A DNA stretch of 64,000 nucleotides from Cognatilysobacter terrigena (GTDB lineage Bacteria; Pseudomonadota; Gammaproteobacteria; Xanthomonadales; Xanthomonadaceae), in NCBI RefSeq assembly GCF_004361065.1, contig NZ_SELT01000008.1:1-64000 (forward strand), in the 5' to 3' direction. Under the pieces are notes generated by a model that worked only from the letters and a program-made list of their open reading frames with translations, was not told the origin of the DNA and did not search any database. Both the position numbers and the translations under genes were made by a program. This document shows positions 38,748-48,136 of this stretch, in pieces (the stretch's first letter is position 1; each line of letters starts with the position of its first letter).

Positions 38748-39451
38748 AGGGGCTCGTCCTCGCAGCCGGGCTCGGCGAGCGCATGCGCCCGCTGACGCTC
38801 ACCACGCCGAAGCCGCTGCTCGAAGCCGGCGGCAAGCCGCTGATCGCGTGGCATCTGGAAAAGCTGGCGGCGATGGGCGTCGACGAAGTCATCGTCAACA
38901 CGAGCTGGCTCGCGCCGAAATTCGAGGAAACGCTCGGTGACGGCCGTCGCTTCGGCGTGCGCCTCCGCTACGTCTACGAAGGCCCGACGCCGCTCGAAAC
39001 CGGCGGCGGCATATGGAACGCACTTGCGGACCTCACGCCCGACGGCGCGCCCTTCGTCGCAGTGAACGGCGACATCTGGACGGACTACGACTTCGCGAAA
39101 CTCCCGCGCGATCCCGACGGCCTCGCGCACCTCGTGCTCGTCGACAATCCCTCGCACAACGAAGACGGCGACTTCGCGCTCGACGGCCCGGTGGTGCGAA
39201 GCGAAGGCGTGCCGCGCTACACGGTCTCCGGCATCGGCGTGTACCGCCGCGAGCTCTTCGACGACTGGCGCGGGATCATCGGCGATGCGCCGGGCGCGGA
39301 CGAAACACCGCCGCGCTTCAAGCTCGCGCCCTTGCTGCGTTCCGCAATGCGCGAGGAAGACGTCACCGGCGAGCACCATCACGGCGCATGGACCGATGTC
39401 GGCACGCCGGAACGTCTGCAGATGCTCGACGCCGCGTTGCGCGGCGGTTGA
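38744..39451 (+). CDS. murU: MurU, N-acetylmuramate 1-phosphate uridylyltransferase
   Basis: Makes UDP-MurNAc from MurNAc-1-phosphate and UTP, completing the recycling started by AmgK. It is a 235-residue nucleotidyltransferase with the signature LAAGLGERMRPLT followed by Lys23 in TPKPLL, the substrate loop GGGIWNAL and the metal-binding VNGDIWTDYD. The C-terminal HHGAWTDVGTPERL is the usual ending. It is translationally coupled to amgK. The phosphatase MupP that completes the route in Pseudomonas is not in the window. Confidence 0.93.
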   Translation: MKGLVLAAGLGERMRPLTLTTPKPLLEAGGKPLIAWHLEKLAAMGVDEVIVNTSWLAPKFEETLGDGRRFGVRLRYVYEGPTPLETGGGIWNALADLTPDGAPFVAVNGDIWTDYDFAKLPRDPDGLAHLVLVDNPSHNEDGDFALDGPVVRSEGVPRYTVSGIGVYRRELFDDWRGIIGDAPGADETPPRFKLAPLLRSAMREEDVTGEHHHGAWTDVGTPERLQMLDAALRGG

Positions 39452-39454
39452 GTT

Positions 39455-39868
39455 TCAGCTCGCGAGCAGCGCGCTCAGCGACGCATGCAGCGTCGTGGCT
39501 TCGGGATTCAGGAACGTGTCGACCGCCCGCGCGATCGCCGGCCATTCGCGTCCGTCGAACAGGCGCACGAAGAGGAACAGCGTGTCCAGGTTGCCGTGCT
39601 GCGCCTCCGGCGGCGCGATCCAGCGGCCCGGTTCCTGCTCGCGCAACACCTCGCCCGCGTAGCTGCCGAACGCGTACAGCGACTTGTTGACCGCTTCCAG
39701 CGGTGCGCCGCCGTCACGCCACTCGGCAAGCACGCGATCGACGTGCTGCAGCGAATCGACCGAATAATCGAGCCGCACGCCATAGACCTTGAGCATGTTG
39801 CGCACCGCGTCCTCGGCGTAGTCACGGGCGGTTTCCGCGGCAGGTGCAATGTCGAGGCGCAGGGTCAT
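39455..39868 (-). CDS. Uncharacterised 137-residue protein upstream of the murU 3' end
   Basis: I do not recognise the family. The protein is soluble, acidic and mostly helical: no signal peptide, no membrane segment, no cysteine. Notable stretches are ETARDYAEDAVRNMLKVYG, VDRVLAEWRDGG and FGSYAGEVLREQEPGRWI, the last resembling small domains that bring together a Tyr/Arg/Trp surface. ATG 39868 is used. It lies 13 bases downstream of hda on the same strand, so it is probably the last gene of the DUF2066-permease-hda transcript. Its position next to hda hints at no particular role. Confidence 0.75.
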   Translation of the reverse strand: MTLRLDIAPAAETARDYAEDAVRNMLKVYGVRLDYSVDSLQHVDRVLAEWRDGGAPLEAVNKSLYAFGSYAGEVLREQEPGRWIAPPEAQHGNLDTLFLFVRLFDGREWPAIARAVDTFLNPEATTLHASLSALLAS

Positions 39869-39881
39869 GACGGTCTCGTGG

Positions 39882-40610
39882 TCAGGGGTCGGGACGCGCG
39901 TCCGGCTCGCGACCGAGCGTTTCGCGCAGGAACGGCACTGTGAGGCGGCGCTGCGCGGCAAGCGCGGCGCGGTCGAGCTGGTCGAACAACTGCGTGAGAC
40001 TGCCGAGGTCGCGTCCCACGCGGCGCATCAGCCAGTCGAGCGCAGCGTCGTCGACGGCCAGCCCCCGGCGCTGTGCGCGCTGTCGCAACACGTCGCGCCG
40101 TCCGTCGTCATCCAGCGGCGTCAGCGGGATGCCGATGCACTGCCCGAGCCGCGAACGCAGGTCCGGCAGCACGAGCTGCAGCGCGTCGGGCCGGGCGGTC
40201 GCCGCGTAGACGACATTGGCGCCTTGCGCGCGCGCGCGGTTGTGGAAGTCGAACAGCGCGACCTCGTCGTCGCGGTCGCCGGCGATCGCGTCGAGATCGT
40301 CGAGCGCGACGAGATCCATGCCTTCGAACGCATGCAGCGCGTCGCGCAGTCGGCCGGCGGCGCTGACGAGCGAGAGGTAGGCGGGGCGTCGTGCGCTCGC
40401 CAACGCCTGCGCACACGCGCCGAGCAGCAGATGCGTCTTGCCGGAGCCATTCGGACCGCTGACGAAAACCCAGTCGTTCGTTGTGCCCTGCGCACAGGCG
40501 TCGAGCAACGCGATCGCGCCGTCGGGCGCACCGACGAACGTATCCAGCCGCTGGTCGGGCGGCGACCGCAGCGCCAGCGGCAGCTGCGGAACCTGACGCG
40601 ACGTCGCCAT
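39882..40610 (-). CDS. hda: Hda, DnaA regulatory inactivator
   Basis: A 242-residue AAA+ protein that, together with the sliding clamp, stimulates hydrolysis of DnaA-bound ATP after initiation. It carries the clamp-binding sequence QLPLAL at residues 9-14, Walker A GPNGSGKT (52-59), Walker B LVALDDLDAI and a sensor region TARPDALQLVLPDLRSRL, with a DnaA domain III fold but no DNA-binding domain IV. The start ATG shares one base with the permease stop (TGATG), so the two are co-translated. Confidence 0.93.
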   Translation of the reverse strand: MATSRQVPQLPLALRSPPDQRLDTFVGAPDGAIALLDACAQGTTNDWVFVSGPNGSGKTHLLLGACAQALASARRPAYLSLVSAAGRLRDALHAFEGMDLVALDDLDAIAGDRDDEVALFDFHNRARAQGANVVYAATARPDALQLVLPDLRSRLGQCIGIPLTPLDDDGRRDVLRQRAQRRGLAVDDAALDWLMRRVGRDLGSLTQLFDQLDRAALAAQRRLTVPFLRETLGREPDARPDP

Positions 40611-41749
40611 CAGATCGTTCCGGCGTCCCCGCCCGGCCGCTCGATGATCACGACCGGCGATGCGTCGCCCGCGTACAGGCGGCTCGCGCGGTAGCGTTCC
40701 TGCGCATAGCGCAGCAGCACGTTGGCGACCGCCGCGACCGGCAAGGCGAGCAACATGCCGAGGACGCCGAACAGCTGGCCGCCCGCAAGCACCGCGAAGA
40801 TCACCGCCATCGGATGCAGGCCGATGCGGTTGCCGACGAACTTCGGAGTCAGCCAGTAGCTTTCGAACAGCTGGCCGACCACGAACACGACCAGCACGCC
40901 GCCGAAGTGCTGCCAGTCACCGAACTGCACCAGCGACGCGATGCCGCCGAAGATCAGCAGGGTCGCCGGGCCGACATAAGGCACGAACGTCAGCATGCCG
41001 GCGATCATGCCGATCAGGATGCCGAGATCGAGGCCGATGATCTGCAGGCCCACGGCGTACATCACGCCGAGGATCAGCATCACCATGAACTGCCCGCGCA
41101 GGAAGCCGCCGAGCACCGCATCGGACTCACGCGCCAGGCGCGTCACGATCGGCAGATGGCGCGGCGGGATCAGCGACGCGAAGCGCTCGATCAGCGCATC
41201 CCAGTCGCGCAGGAAGAAGAACGCGAGCACCGGCACCAGCACGGCGTTGACGATGATGCCGAGCAGCATCGAACCCGAACGCGTGACGTAACCGAACACC
41301 GTCTTGGCGATGCCGCCCGCGCTTTCCCAATGCTCGCGCACCAGGTTCGTGAGGTAGCCGACGTCGAGATAGCGGTCGACGTCGATGCGCGTGCGCGCTT
41401 CGATCCACGGCACCAGCGTGTCGCCGATCCAGGCGCTGTAGCGCGGCAGCGACTCGACGAGCGTCAGCACCTGTCGCTGCACCATCGGCAGCAGCAGGAG
41501 CAGCACGAGCACGAAGATCACCGTCATCACGCTGAAGACGATGCCGACCGCCGCGCCGCGCGACATGCCGCGCGCTTCGAGACGATCGACGATCGGATCG
41601 CCCAGCCAGCCGAGCAGCGCCGCGATCACGAACGGCGTCAGCACTGAGGCGAGGATGCCGAGCAGCCACAGCGCGGCGACGACGACGAACGCCCACTGCA
41701 CGCGCCGCAGGAAGCGTGCGATCTCCTCCAGCGGCGTGGCGTGCTCCAT
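40610..41749 (-). CDS. AI-2E/PerM family inner-membrane permease
   Basis: A 379-residue polytopic membrane protein of the AI-2E transporter (PerM, TqsA-related) family, with about eight predicted helices and the family's long loop between helices 3 and 4. Segments such as WAFVVVAALWLLGILASVLTPFVIAALLGW, GFLRGQFMVMLILGVMYAVGL and LAGGQLFGVLGMLLALPVAAV are typical. Substrates are unproven; some members export small signals, others move Na+/H+. It is next to hda in many gammaproteobacteria. It is joined to the DUF2066 gene upstream and hda downstream by one-base overlaps. Confidence 0.9.
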   Translation of the reverse strand: MEHATPLEEIARFLRRVQWAFVVVAALWLLGILASVLTPFVIAALLGWLGDPIVDRLEARGMSRGAAVGIVFSVMTVIFVLVLLLLLPMVQRQVLTLVESLPRYSAWIGDTLVPWIEARTRIDVDRYLDVGYLTNLVREHWESAGGIAKTVFGYVTRSGSMLLGIIVNAVLVPVLAFFFLRDWDALIERFASLIPPRHLPIVTRLARESDAVLGGFLRGQFMVMLILGVMYAVGLQIIGLDLGILIGMIAGMLTFVPYVGPATLLIFGGIASLVQFGDWQHFGGVLVVFVVGQLFESYWLTPKFVGNRIGLHPMAVIFAVLAGGQLFGVLGMLLALPVAAVANVLLRYAQERYRASRLYAGDASPVVIIERPGGDAGTI

Positions 41750-42828
41750 CAGCGCAGGTGGAATGTGGTGGTGGAGTCGTCGCCGTCACCCACGGCTTCG
41801 ACCACGCCGTCGCGCGTCGCGATGCGCGAGAAGCCGGCGACGCCGCTGACGAGTTCGAGTTCGTAGGTGAGGCCCTCGGGCGTCGCGCGGACCGGCGTCG
41901 CACGTTTCACCACCGCGACCTTCTCGAGGTAGGCGGCGAGGCGGATGAAGTCGTCGGTGCTGTTCACGCCAGTGAACGTGATCGTGTACGTGCCGGCCGG
42001 GCCGAGCGCCTTGCCGGGCTTGGCGTACTTGCGGATGAGCGCGTCGGCGGCGATGTCGGCGCCGCCGGACATCGCGCGGCGTGCGTCGCGGTCGTAGGTC
42101 GACGACTTGGCGAGCTGCTTGCCGTTGTCGAGGAAGGTCCACTCGACCTGCCAGCCGCCGGCGATCGCGCGATACATCTTGCCGATCAGTTGCATGGGCG
42201 GTGCGTACTTGGCGGATGCGCGCGAGATCGCCGCGGCATCGCCCCGCCAGATCGAGCCGACCAGCGCCTGCTCCGCCGCGTTGCCCGCGGGCAGGCCGAG
42301 CGCGTAACCGCGCTGCTTGGCGCGATCGAGCACCGGGCGCGCGGCGTTGGCCTTGTCGAGCCCGACGAGGCGCGGACCCGAGCCATCGTCGATCGCGAGC
42401 CAGAGCACCGGCTTGGGCCGCGGCTGCGGCCACATCGGCAGGCCGAGCGTCGCGATCATCTCGTCGACCTTCTTCGCGTCGTACTGCACGACGAGGGTCG
42501 TGTTGAACGACGGCGCGCCGGTCGCGCTGACGCCTTCGTCCTGTCGGTAGTCGTAGTGATCGACGTAGGCCTTGGCGTTGCGCAGCTCATCACCGACGCC
42601 GGGGCGCTGGTTGATCGCCCGATCGCCGGTCATGCGCTGCAGGACCTGCAAGAGGCCGCGGGCGAAACCCGTGTTGCGCTGCGCATCGCTCTGGTTGGTG
42701 ACGACGACTTCCGTCGCATACGCACCCGACGCGCGGGCGCGGTCGCCTTCGACGCGTTGCGCGAAGACCGCCGTGCTGAATGCGGCGAGGAACAGGAAAA
42801 CGGTGAGAAGTCGATACGTGCGCGCCAT
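41749..42828 (-). CDS. DUF2066 domain-containing exported protein
   Basis: A 359-residue exported protein of unknown function. ATG 42828 gives a signal peptide ([20 protein letters not shown]); the extension upstream is Pro/Arg-rich and belongs to the purM promoter region. The mature part carries the DUF2066 features: [19 protein letters not shown] near 80, [30 protein letters not shown] and the [12 protein letters not shown] loop. It is a family consistently found near hda and purM in gammaproteobacteria. It heads the DUF2066-permease-hda operon and is divergent from purM with 124 bases between. Confidence 0.87.
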   Translation of the reverse strand: MARTYRLLTVFLFLAAFSTAVFAQRVEGDRARASGAYATEVVVTNQSDAQRNTGFARGLLQVLQRMTGDRAINQRPGVGDELRNAKAYVDHYDYRQDEGVSATGAPSFNTTLVVQYDAKKVDEMIATLGLPMWPQPRPKPVLWLAIDDGSGPRLVGLDKANAARPVLDRAKQRGYALGLPAGNAAEQALVGSIWRGDAAAISRASAKYAPPMQLIGKMYRAIAGGWQVEWTFLDNGKQLAKSSTYDRDARRAMSGGADIAADALIRKYAKPGKALGPAGTYTITFTGVNSTDDFIRLAAYLEKVAVVKRATPVRATPEGLTYELELVSGVAGFSRIATRDGVVEAVGDGDDSTTTFHLR

Positions 42829-42915
42829 CGCCGGGGGAGCTCGTGGACTGGCCGGACATGGTGCCGGACTGCCGGCGGGCCGTCCACGGCGGCCGGTGCG
42901 GCCGGGCGCGGCTGG

Positions 42916-42921
42916 TAGAAT
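42916..42921 (+). promoter_or_regulatory. Candidate -10 box for purM
   Basis: TAGAAT matches five of six bases of the sigma70 -10 box, with GG before it as at the M20 peptidase promoter. It lies 32 bases before the purM start. The -35 region (around 42893) has no good match. Confidence 0.4.
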
Positions 42922-42952
42922 CGCGGGCTTCCCCGACGCCTTCGAGACCGCC

Positions 42953-43999
42953 GTGTCCCAGTCGAACGCCCCCGACCGTGCCCCGCTCACCTATCGCGAG
43001 GCGGGCGTCGACATCGACGCGGGCAACGAGGTGGTCGAGCGCATCAAGCCGCTGGTCAAGCGCAGCTTCCGTCCGGAAGTGATGGGCGGCCTCGGCGGCT
43101 TCGGCGCGCTGTTCGACCTCTCCGGCAAGTACAAGGAGCCGGTGCTGGTGTCCGGCACAGACGGCGTCGGTACGAAGCTCAAGCTCGCGCAGCAGCTGAA
43201 CCGCCACGACACCATCGGCATCGACCTGGTCGCCATGTGCGTCAACGACGTGCTGGTGCAGGGCGCCGAGCCGCTGTTCTTCCTCGACTACTTCGCGACG
43301 GGCAAGCTCGACGTGGAGACGGCCGTCGCCGTGGTCGGCGGCATCGCCAAGGGCTGCGAACTCTCCGGCTGCGCGCTGATCGGTGGCGAGACGGCCGAAA
43401 TGCCGGACATGTACGCGCCGGGCGACTACGACCTCGCCGGCTTCTGCGTCGCGGCGGTCGAGAAGTCGAAGCTGCTCGACGGCTCGAAGGTACGCGAAGG
43501 CGACGTGCTCATCGGCATCGCCTCCAGCGGTCCGCATTCGAACGGCTATTCGCTGGTGCGTCGCATCTACGACCGCGCGGGCCGACCGGCCGACCTCGAC
43601 GTCGGCGGCGTGAAGCTCGTCGACGCGCTGATGGCACCGACCCAGCTCTACGTGAAGCCGATCCTCGAACTGCTCGGCAAGCACGACCTGCACGCGATGG
43701 CGCACATCACCGGCGGTGGCCTCACCGAGAACATCATCCGCGTGATCCCGGACGGCCTCGGCCTCGACATCGACGCCAGCGCGATCGTGCTGCCGCCGGT
43801 GTTCGACTGGCTCAAGTGCGAAGGCGCGGTCGCCGACGACGAGATGTGGCGCACCTTCAACTGCGGCGTCGGCTTCGTGCTGGTCGTCGCGCCGGGGGAC
43901 GTCGCCGCGGTGTCGGGCGACCTGCAACGCCTCGGCCTCGCGCATCGTGAAATCGGCAAGGTGACGCGGGCGAGCGGTGAGCGCGTACGGATCGGGTGA
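42953..43999 (+). CDS. purM: PurM, phosphoribosylaminoimidazole synthetase (AIR synthetase)
   Basis: ATP-dependent ring closure of FGAM to AIR in purine synthesis. It is 348 residues from GTG 42953, giving [21 protein letters not shown]. The early [31 protein letters not shown] (ATP and substrate), [34 protein letters not shown] and GGGLTENI are all intact. It precedes purN by 406 bases, which hold a small membrane protein gene; in many gammaproteobacteria purM and purN are directly adjacent. Confidence 0.96.
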   Translation: MSQSNAPDRAPLTYREAGVDIDAGNEVVERIKPLVKRSFRPEVMGGLGGFGALFDLSGKYKEPVLVSGTDGVGTKLKLAQQLNRHDTIGIDLVAMCVNDVLVQGAEPLFFLDYFATGKLDVETAVAVVGGIAKGCELSGCALIGGETAEMPDMYAPGDYDLAGFCVAAVEKSKLLDGSKVREGDVLIGIASSGPHSNGYSLVRRIYDRAGRPADLDVGGVKLVDALMAPTQLYVKPILELLGKHDLHAMAHITGGGLTENIIRVIPDGLGLDIDASAIVLPPVFDWLKCEGAVADDEMWRTFNCGVGFVLVVAPGDVAAVSGDLQRLGLAHREIGKVTRASGERVRIG

Positions 44000-44000
44000 C

Positions 44001-44402
44001 GTGGCAACGGCACCCGTCTATGACGAGGAACTCCGTCAGCTGCATCTGCTCGGCCTGTTTCATTTCATCGCCGCCGGACTGATCGGACTGTTCTCGCTGT
44101 TTCCGCTGATCCATGTCGCGATCGGTATCGCGGCAATCAACGGCAGCCTCGATGCGACTAATCCGCCGCCCCCGTTGTTCGGCTGGATGTTTCTTCTGAT
44201 CGGCAGTTTCCTCGTGCTGTGCGGACTCGTCACCGCCGGCCTCGTCGCTTACGCGGGGCGCTGCCTGCGCGCGCGTCGACGCCACACGCTCTGCCTTGTG
44301 ATCGCCGGCGTGGAATGCATGTTCATGCCGTTCGGCACAGTGCTCGGCGTCTTTACGCTCATCCTGCTCACGCGCCCGTCCGTTCGCGGCGCGTTCGCCT
44401 GA
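44001..44402 (+). CDS. Small multi-spanning membrane protein between purM and purN
   Basis: Unknown function, 133 residues from GTG 44001, one base after the purM stop; a GTG eight codons earlier is also possible. Three or four hydrophobic segments are visible: LLGLFHFIAAGLIGLFSLFP with IHVAIGIAAI, WMFLLIGSFLVLCGLVTAGLVAY and LVIAGVECMFMPFGTVLGV. Between them is the basic loop RCLRARRRHT. The N-terminal EELRQLHLLGLFHF and the ending LLTRPSVRGAFA resemble proteins found at this place in other xanthomonads. It has no resemblance to purine transporters. Confidence 0.8.
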   Translation: MATAPVYDEELRQLHLLGLFHFIAAGLIGLFSLFPLIHVAIGIAAINGSLDATNPPPPLFGWMFLLIGSFLVLCGLVTAGLVAYAGRCLRARRRHTLCLVIAGVECMFMPFGTVLGVFTLILLTRPSVRGAFA

Positions 44403-44406
44403 CGCC

Positions 44407-45066
44407 ATGCGTATCGCCGTCCTCGCCTCCGGCCGCGGCAGCAACCTCCAGGCGATCCTCGACGCAATCCGCGACGGCGCGCTCGACGCGTCCGTCGTCG
44501 GCGTGTTTTCCGATCGTCGCAAGGCCCTCGCGCTGCAGCGCGCGCGCGATGCCGGGATCCCGGCTGTCGCCGTGTCGCCGTCTTCGTTCGAAACACGTGA
44601 GGCGTTCGACGCCGCGCTGTTCGCTGAGGTCGCGGCCGTTCAGCCCGACCTCATCGTCTGCGCCGGATACATGCGGCTGCTCGGCGCCGCCGAGGTCGAG
44701 GCGTGGCACGGCCGCATGATCAACATCCATCCGTCGCTCCTGCCGCTGCACAAGGGCCTGCGTACGCATGCTCAAGCCCTAGCCGATGGCGTGACCGAAC
44801 ACGGCTGCAGCGTCCATTTCGTGACGGCCGAACTCGATGGCGGGCCGGTGATCGCACAGGCGACGGTGCCCGTACTTGCGGGCGATGACGAAGACGCGCT
44901 CGCGGCGCGCGTGCTCGATCGCGAACACCCGCTTCTGATCGCGACGCTGCAGCTGTTCACCTCGCGTCGGCTTTCCCTCGACGGCGCGTCCGTACAGTTC
45001 GACGGTCGCCCGCTGCGCGCGCCGTTGCGCCTGGCCGGCATGGACCTTCGGGAGATGGACACGTGA
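44407..45066 (+). CDS. purN: PurN, phosphoribosylglycinamide formyltransferase
   Basis: Transfers a formyl group from 10-formyltetrahydrofolate to GAR. The 219 residues hold the phosphate loop ASGRGSNLQAI (8-18) and the catalytic triad Asn106 and His108 in INIHPSLLP with Asp144 in ELDGGP, at the same numbers as in E. coli PurN. It starts four bases after the small membrane protein and its stop overlaps the GTG of the next gene by four bases. Confidence 0.95.
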   Translation: MRIAVLASGRGSNLQAILDAIRDGALDASVVGVFSDRRKALALQRARDAGIPAVAVSPSSFETREAFDAALFAEVAAVQPDLIVCAGYMRLLGAAEVEAWHGRMINIHPSLLPLHKGLRTHAQALADGVTEHGCSVHFVTAELDGGPVIAQATVPVLAGDDEDALAARVLDREHPLLIATLQLFTSRRLSLDGASVQFDGRPLRAPLRLAGMDLREMDT

Positions 45067-45767
45067 CCCGCATCGCGATGCTCGCTTTCGGCTTCGCCCT
45101 GCTCGCCCTCAGCGGGACGGCGCTGGCCGTGCAGCCGTTCCACGCGACCTACGACGTCTACCGCGGCGGCCACAACCTCGGCGTCGCGACGCTCGAAGTG
45201 GTGCCCGACGGCGCGCGCTGGCGTGTCGACCTGATCATGGACGGCAAGGGGCTGATCGGCCTCGCCGGCTTGAACGCGCAGCAGAGCACCGTCTTCGACG
45301 AGGTGAACGGCGGCTATCGCCCGCTGGCGCAGAGCACGCTCCGGAAGATGCTGTTCACGCGGAAGCAGACGACCGGTGTCTACGATTGGTCCTCGCAACG
45401 CGCGACCTGGACCGGGGATGTGAAGAAGACCCGACAGGCGCCGGTGCCACTGCAGCCCGGGGACATGAGCGGCCTTCTGATCAACCTCGCGGTGATCCGT
45501 GACGCCCAGCCCGGGCAGACGCTGCAGTACCGGTACGTCGACAGCGGTCGTGCGCGCGTGCAGCGCTACACGGTGGCGACCGACCCGGAAACGATGAGCG
45601 TCGGCGAACTGCAGTACAGCGCCCTGCGCGTCGACCGTGTGCAATCGGGCGACGAGCAGACATCCATCTGGGTCGCGGAAGGCGTTCCGACGCCGATCCG
45701 CATCCTGCAGCGTGAAAACGGCGAAGACACGTACGACCTTCGCCTCATCGAATACAAGGGAGCCTGA
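45063..45767 (+). CDS. DUF3108 domain-containing exported protein, copy 1
   Basis: A 234-residue exported protein; GTG 45063 overlaps the purN stop. The signal peptide ends SGTALA at about residue 22. The mature domain is DUF3108, built around FHATYDVYRGGHNLGVATLEV, QQSTVFDEVNGGYRPLA, YDWSSQRATWTGDVKKTR and DMSGLLINLAVIRD, an antiparallel fold similar to lipoprotein carriers. The family is often encoded beside purN in gammaproteobacteria; function unknown. Six bases separate it from a close paralogue. Confidence 0.85.
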   Translation: MTRIAMLAFGFALLALSGTALAVQPFHATYDVYRGGHNLGVATLEVVPDGARWRVDLIMDGKGLIGLAGLNAQQSTVFDEVNGGYRPLAQSTLRKMLFTRKQTTGVYDWSSQRATWTGDVKKTRQAPVPLQPGDMSGLLINLAVIRDAQPGQTLQYRYVDSGRARVQRYTVATDPETMSVGELQYSALRVDRVQSGDEQTSIWVAEGVPTPIRILQRENGEDTYDLRLIEYKGA

Positions 45768-45773
45768 TCCAAC

Positions 45774-46445
45774 ATGACGAAGACGTTCCTCCGCGGCGCC
45801 ATGCTGGCCGCCTCGCTCGCCCTCGCCGCGTTGCCCGCGTTCGCTGCGCAGCCGTTCAGCGCGCCGTACCAGGCGGACTACATGGGCATGAAGGCGACCG
45901 GTCGCATGGCGATCGAATCCGCCGGCAACGGCCAGTGGCGTTACACCCTCGAGATCCGCAACCAGCTCGCCGACCTCGTGCAGACCACGGTGTTCGACGA
46001 GGACGGCGGCGTGCTGCGTCCTCTCTCGGGCAGCGACAGCAACAAGCTGCTGATCAAGAAGTCGAACCGGAAGGCGACGTACGACTGGTCGAAGGGCGTC
46101 GCGACGTGGTCGGGCGACGTGAAGCCGGACCGCGCGGGTCCGATCAAGCTGCAGAAGGGCGATCTCGACGCGCTGCTGGTGAACCTTGCGATCGCGCGTG
46201 ACGCCGTCGCCGGCAAGCCGCTGCGCTACCGCCTGGTCGACAACGGCAAGGCGCGCGACCTGACGTATTCGGTCGCGGGCAAGGAAAACGTCACTGTCGG
46301 CGGCAAGTCGCAGCAGGCGACGAAGGTCGTCAGCACGTCGGGCGACAAGAAGGTGACGCTGTGGGTGGTGCCGGGCGTGCCCGTGCCGGTGCGCATCATG
46401 CAGGTCAACGGCGGCGACACGATCGACCTGCGCATCGCGCAGTAA
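45774..46445 (+). CDS. DUF3108 domain-containing exported protein, copy 2
   Basis: A 223-residue tandem paralogue of the previous gene with a signal peptide ending PAFAAQ. It repeats the same landmarks: FSAPYQADYMGMKATG, QTTVFDEDGGVLRPLSG, TYDWSKGVATWSGDVK and LDALLVNLAIARD. The shared pattern is about one third identical by eye. The pair probably arose by duplication and could be two strands of one lipid- or polymer-handling machine (inference). It is the last gene of the purM transcript and ends in a strong terminator. Confidence 0.85.
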   Translation: MTKTFLRGAMLAASLALAALPAFAAQPFSAPYQADYMGMKATGRMAIESAGNGQWRYTLEIRNQLADLVQTTVFDEDGGVLRPLSGSDSNKLLIKKSNRKATYDWSKGVATWSGDVKPDRAGPIKLQKGDLDALLVNLAIARDAVAGKPLRYRLVDNGKARDLTYSVAGKENVTVGGKSQQATKVVSTSGDKKVTLWVVPGVPVPVRIMQVNGGDTIDLRIAQ

Positions 46446-46460
46446 TCGCGTCGAACGCGT

Positions 46461-46496
46461 AAAAAGAAAAAGCCCCGCTTCGGCGGGGCTTTTTTC
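46461..46496. terminator. Strong bidirectional terminator between the DUF3108 pair and murA
   Basis: AGCCCCGC-TTCG-GCGGGGCT, a perfect eight-bp stem with the very stable TTCG tetraloop. It has an A-run on one side and six T on the other and lies between convergent genes. Confidence 0.93.
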
Positions 46497-46511
46497 GTAT
46501 CCGGATGTCGA

Positions 46512-47795
<1,284 letters not shown>

Positions 47796-48035
47796 TCAGC
47801 CGGCGGCGCCGGCTTCCTCGGGGGTCACGGTCTTGAGCTGCAGCGCGTGGATCTCGCCGCCCATGCGGTCGCCGAGCGTCGCGTAGACCATGCGATGCCG
47901 GGCCAGCGGCAGCTTGCCGCGGAATGCGTCGCTCACGACGGTGGCTTCGAAATGGACGCCGTCGTCGCCCCGCACGTCGGCGCGTGCGCCGGGCAGGCCC
48001 TGCTCGATGAGGTGGCGGATGGTTTCGGGGTTCAC
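47796..48035 (-). CDS. ibaG: BolA family protein (IbaG/YrbA)
   Basis: A 79-residue BolA-like protein of the IbaG group, which partners monothiol glutaredoxins in Fe-S handling and is found beside murA. The recognition features are the N-terminal MNPETIRHLIEQGL helix, DGVHFEATVVSDAFRGKLPLARHRMVYATLGDRMG with the conserved histidine, and a hydrophobic C-terminal IHALQLKTVTP. It precedes murA on the same strand. The divergent kdsD gene starts 101 bases away. Confidence 0.93.
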   Translation of the reverse strand: MNPETIRHLIEQGLPGARADVRGDDGVHFEATVVSDAFRGKLPLARHRMVYATLGDRMGGEIHALQLKTVTPEEAGAAG

Positions 48036-48136
48036 GGAATGCCTTGGAAACGGCGGGGAGACGGTGCCACGGGCGTGGACCGGCCGGACCGCTTAAACTG
48101 GGCGACTTAGCCTAGCGGAAAGCCCCCCTGTCCGAA

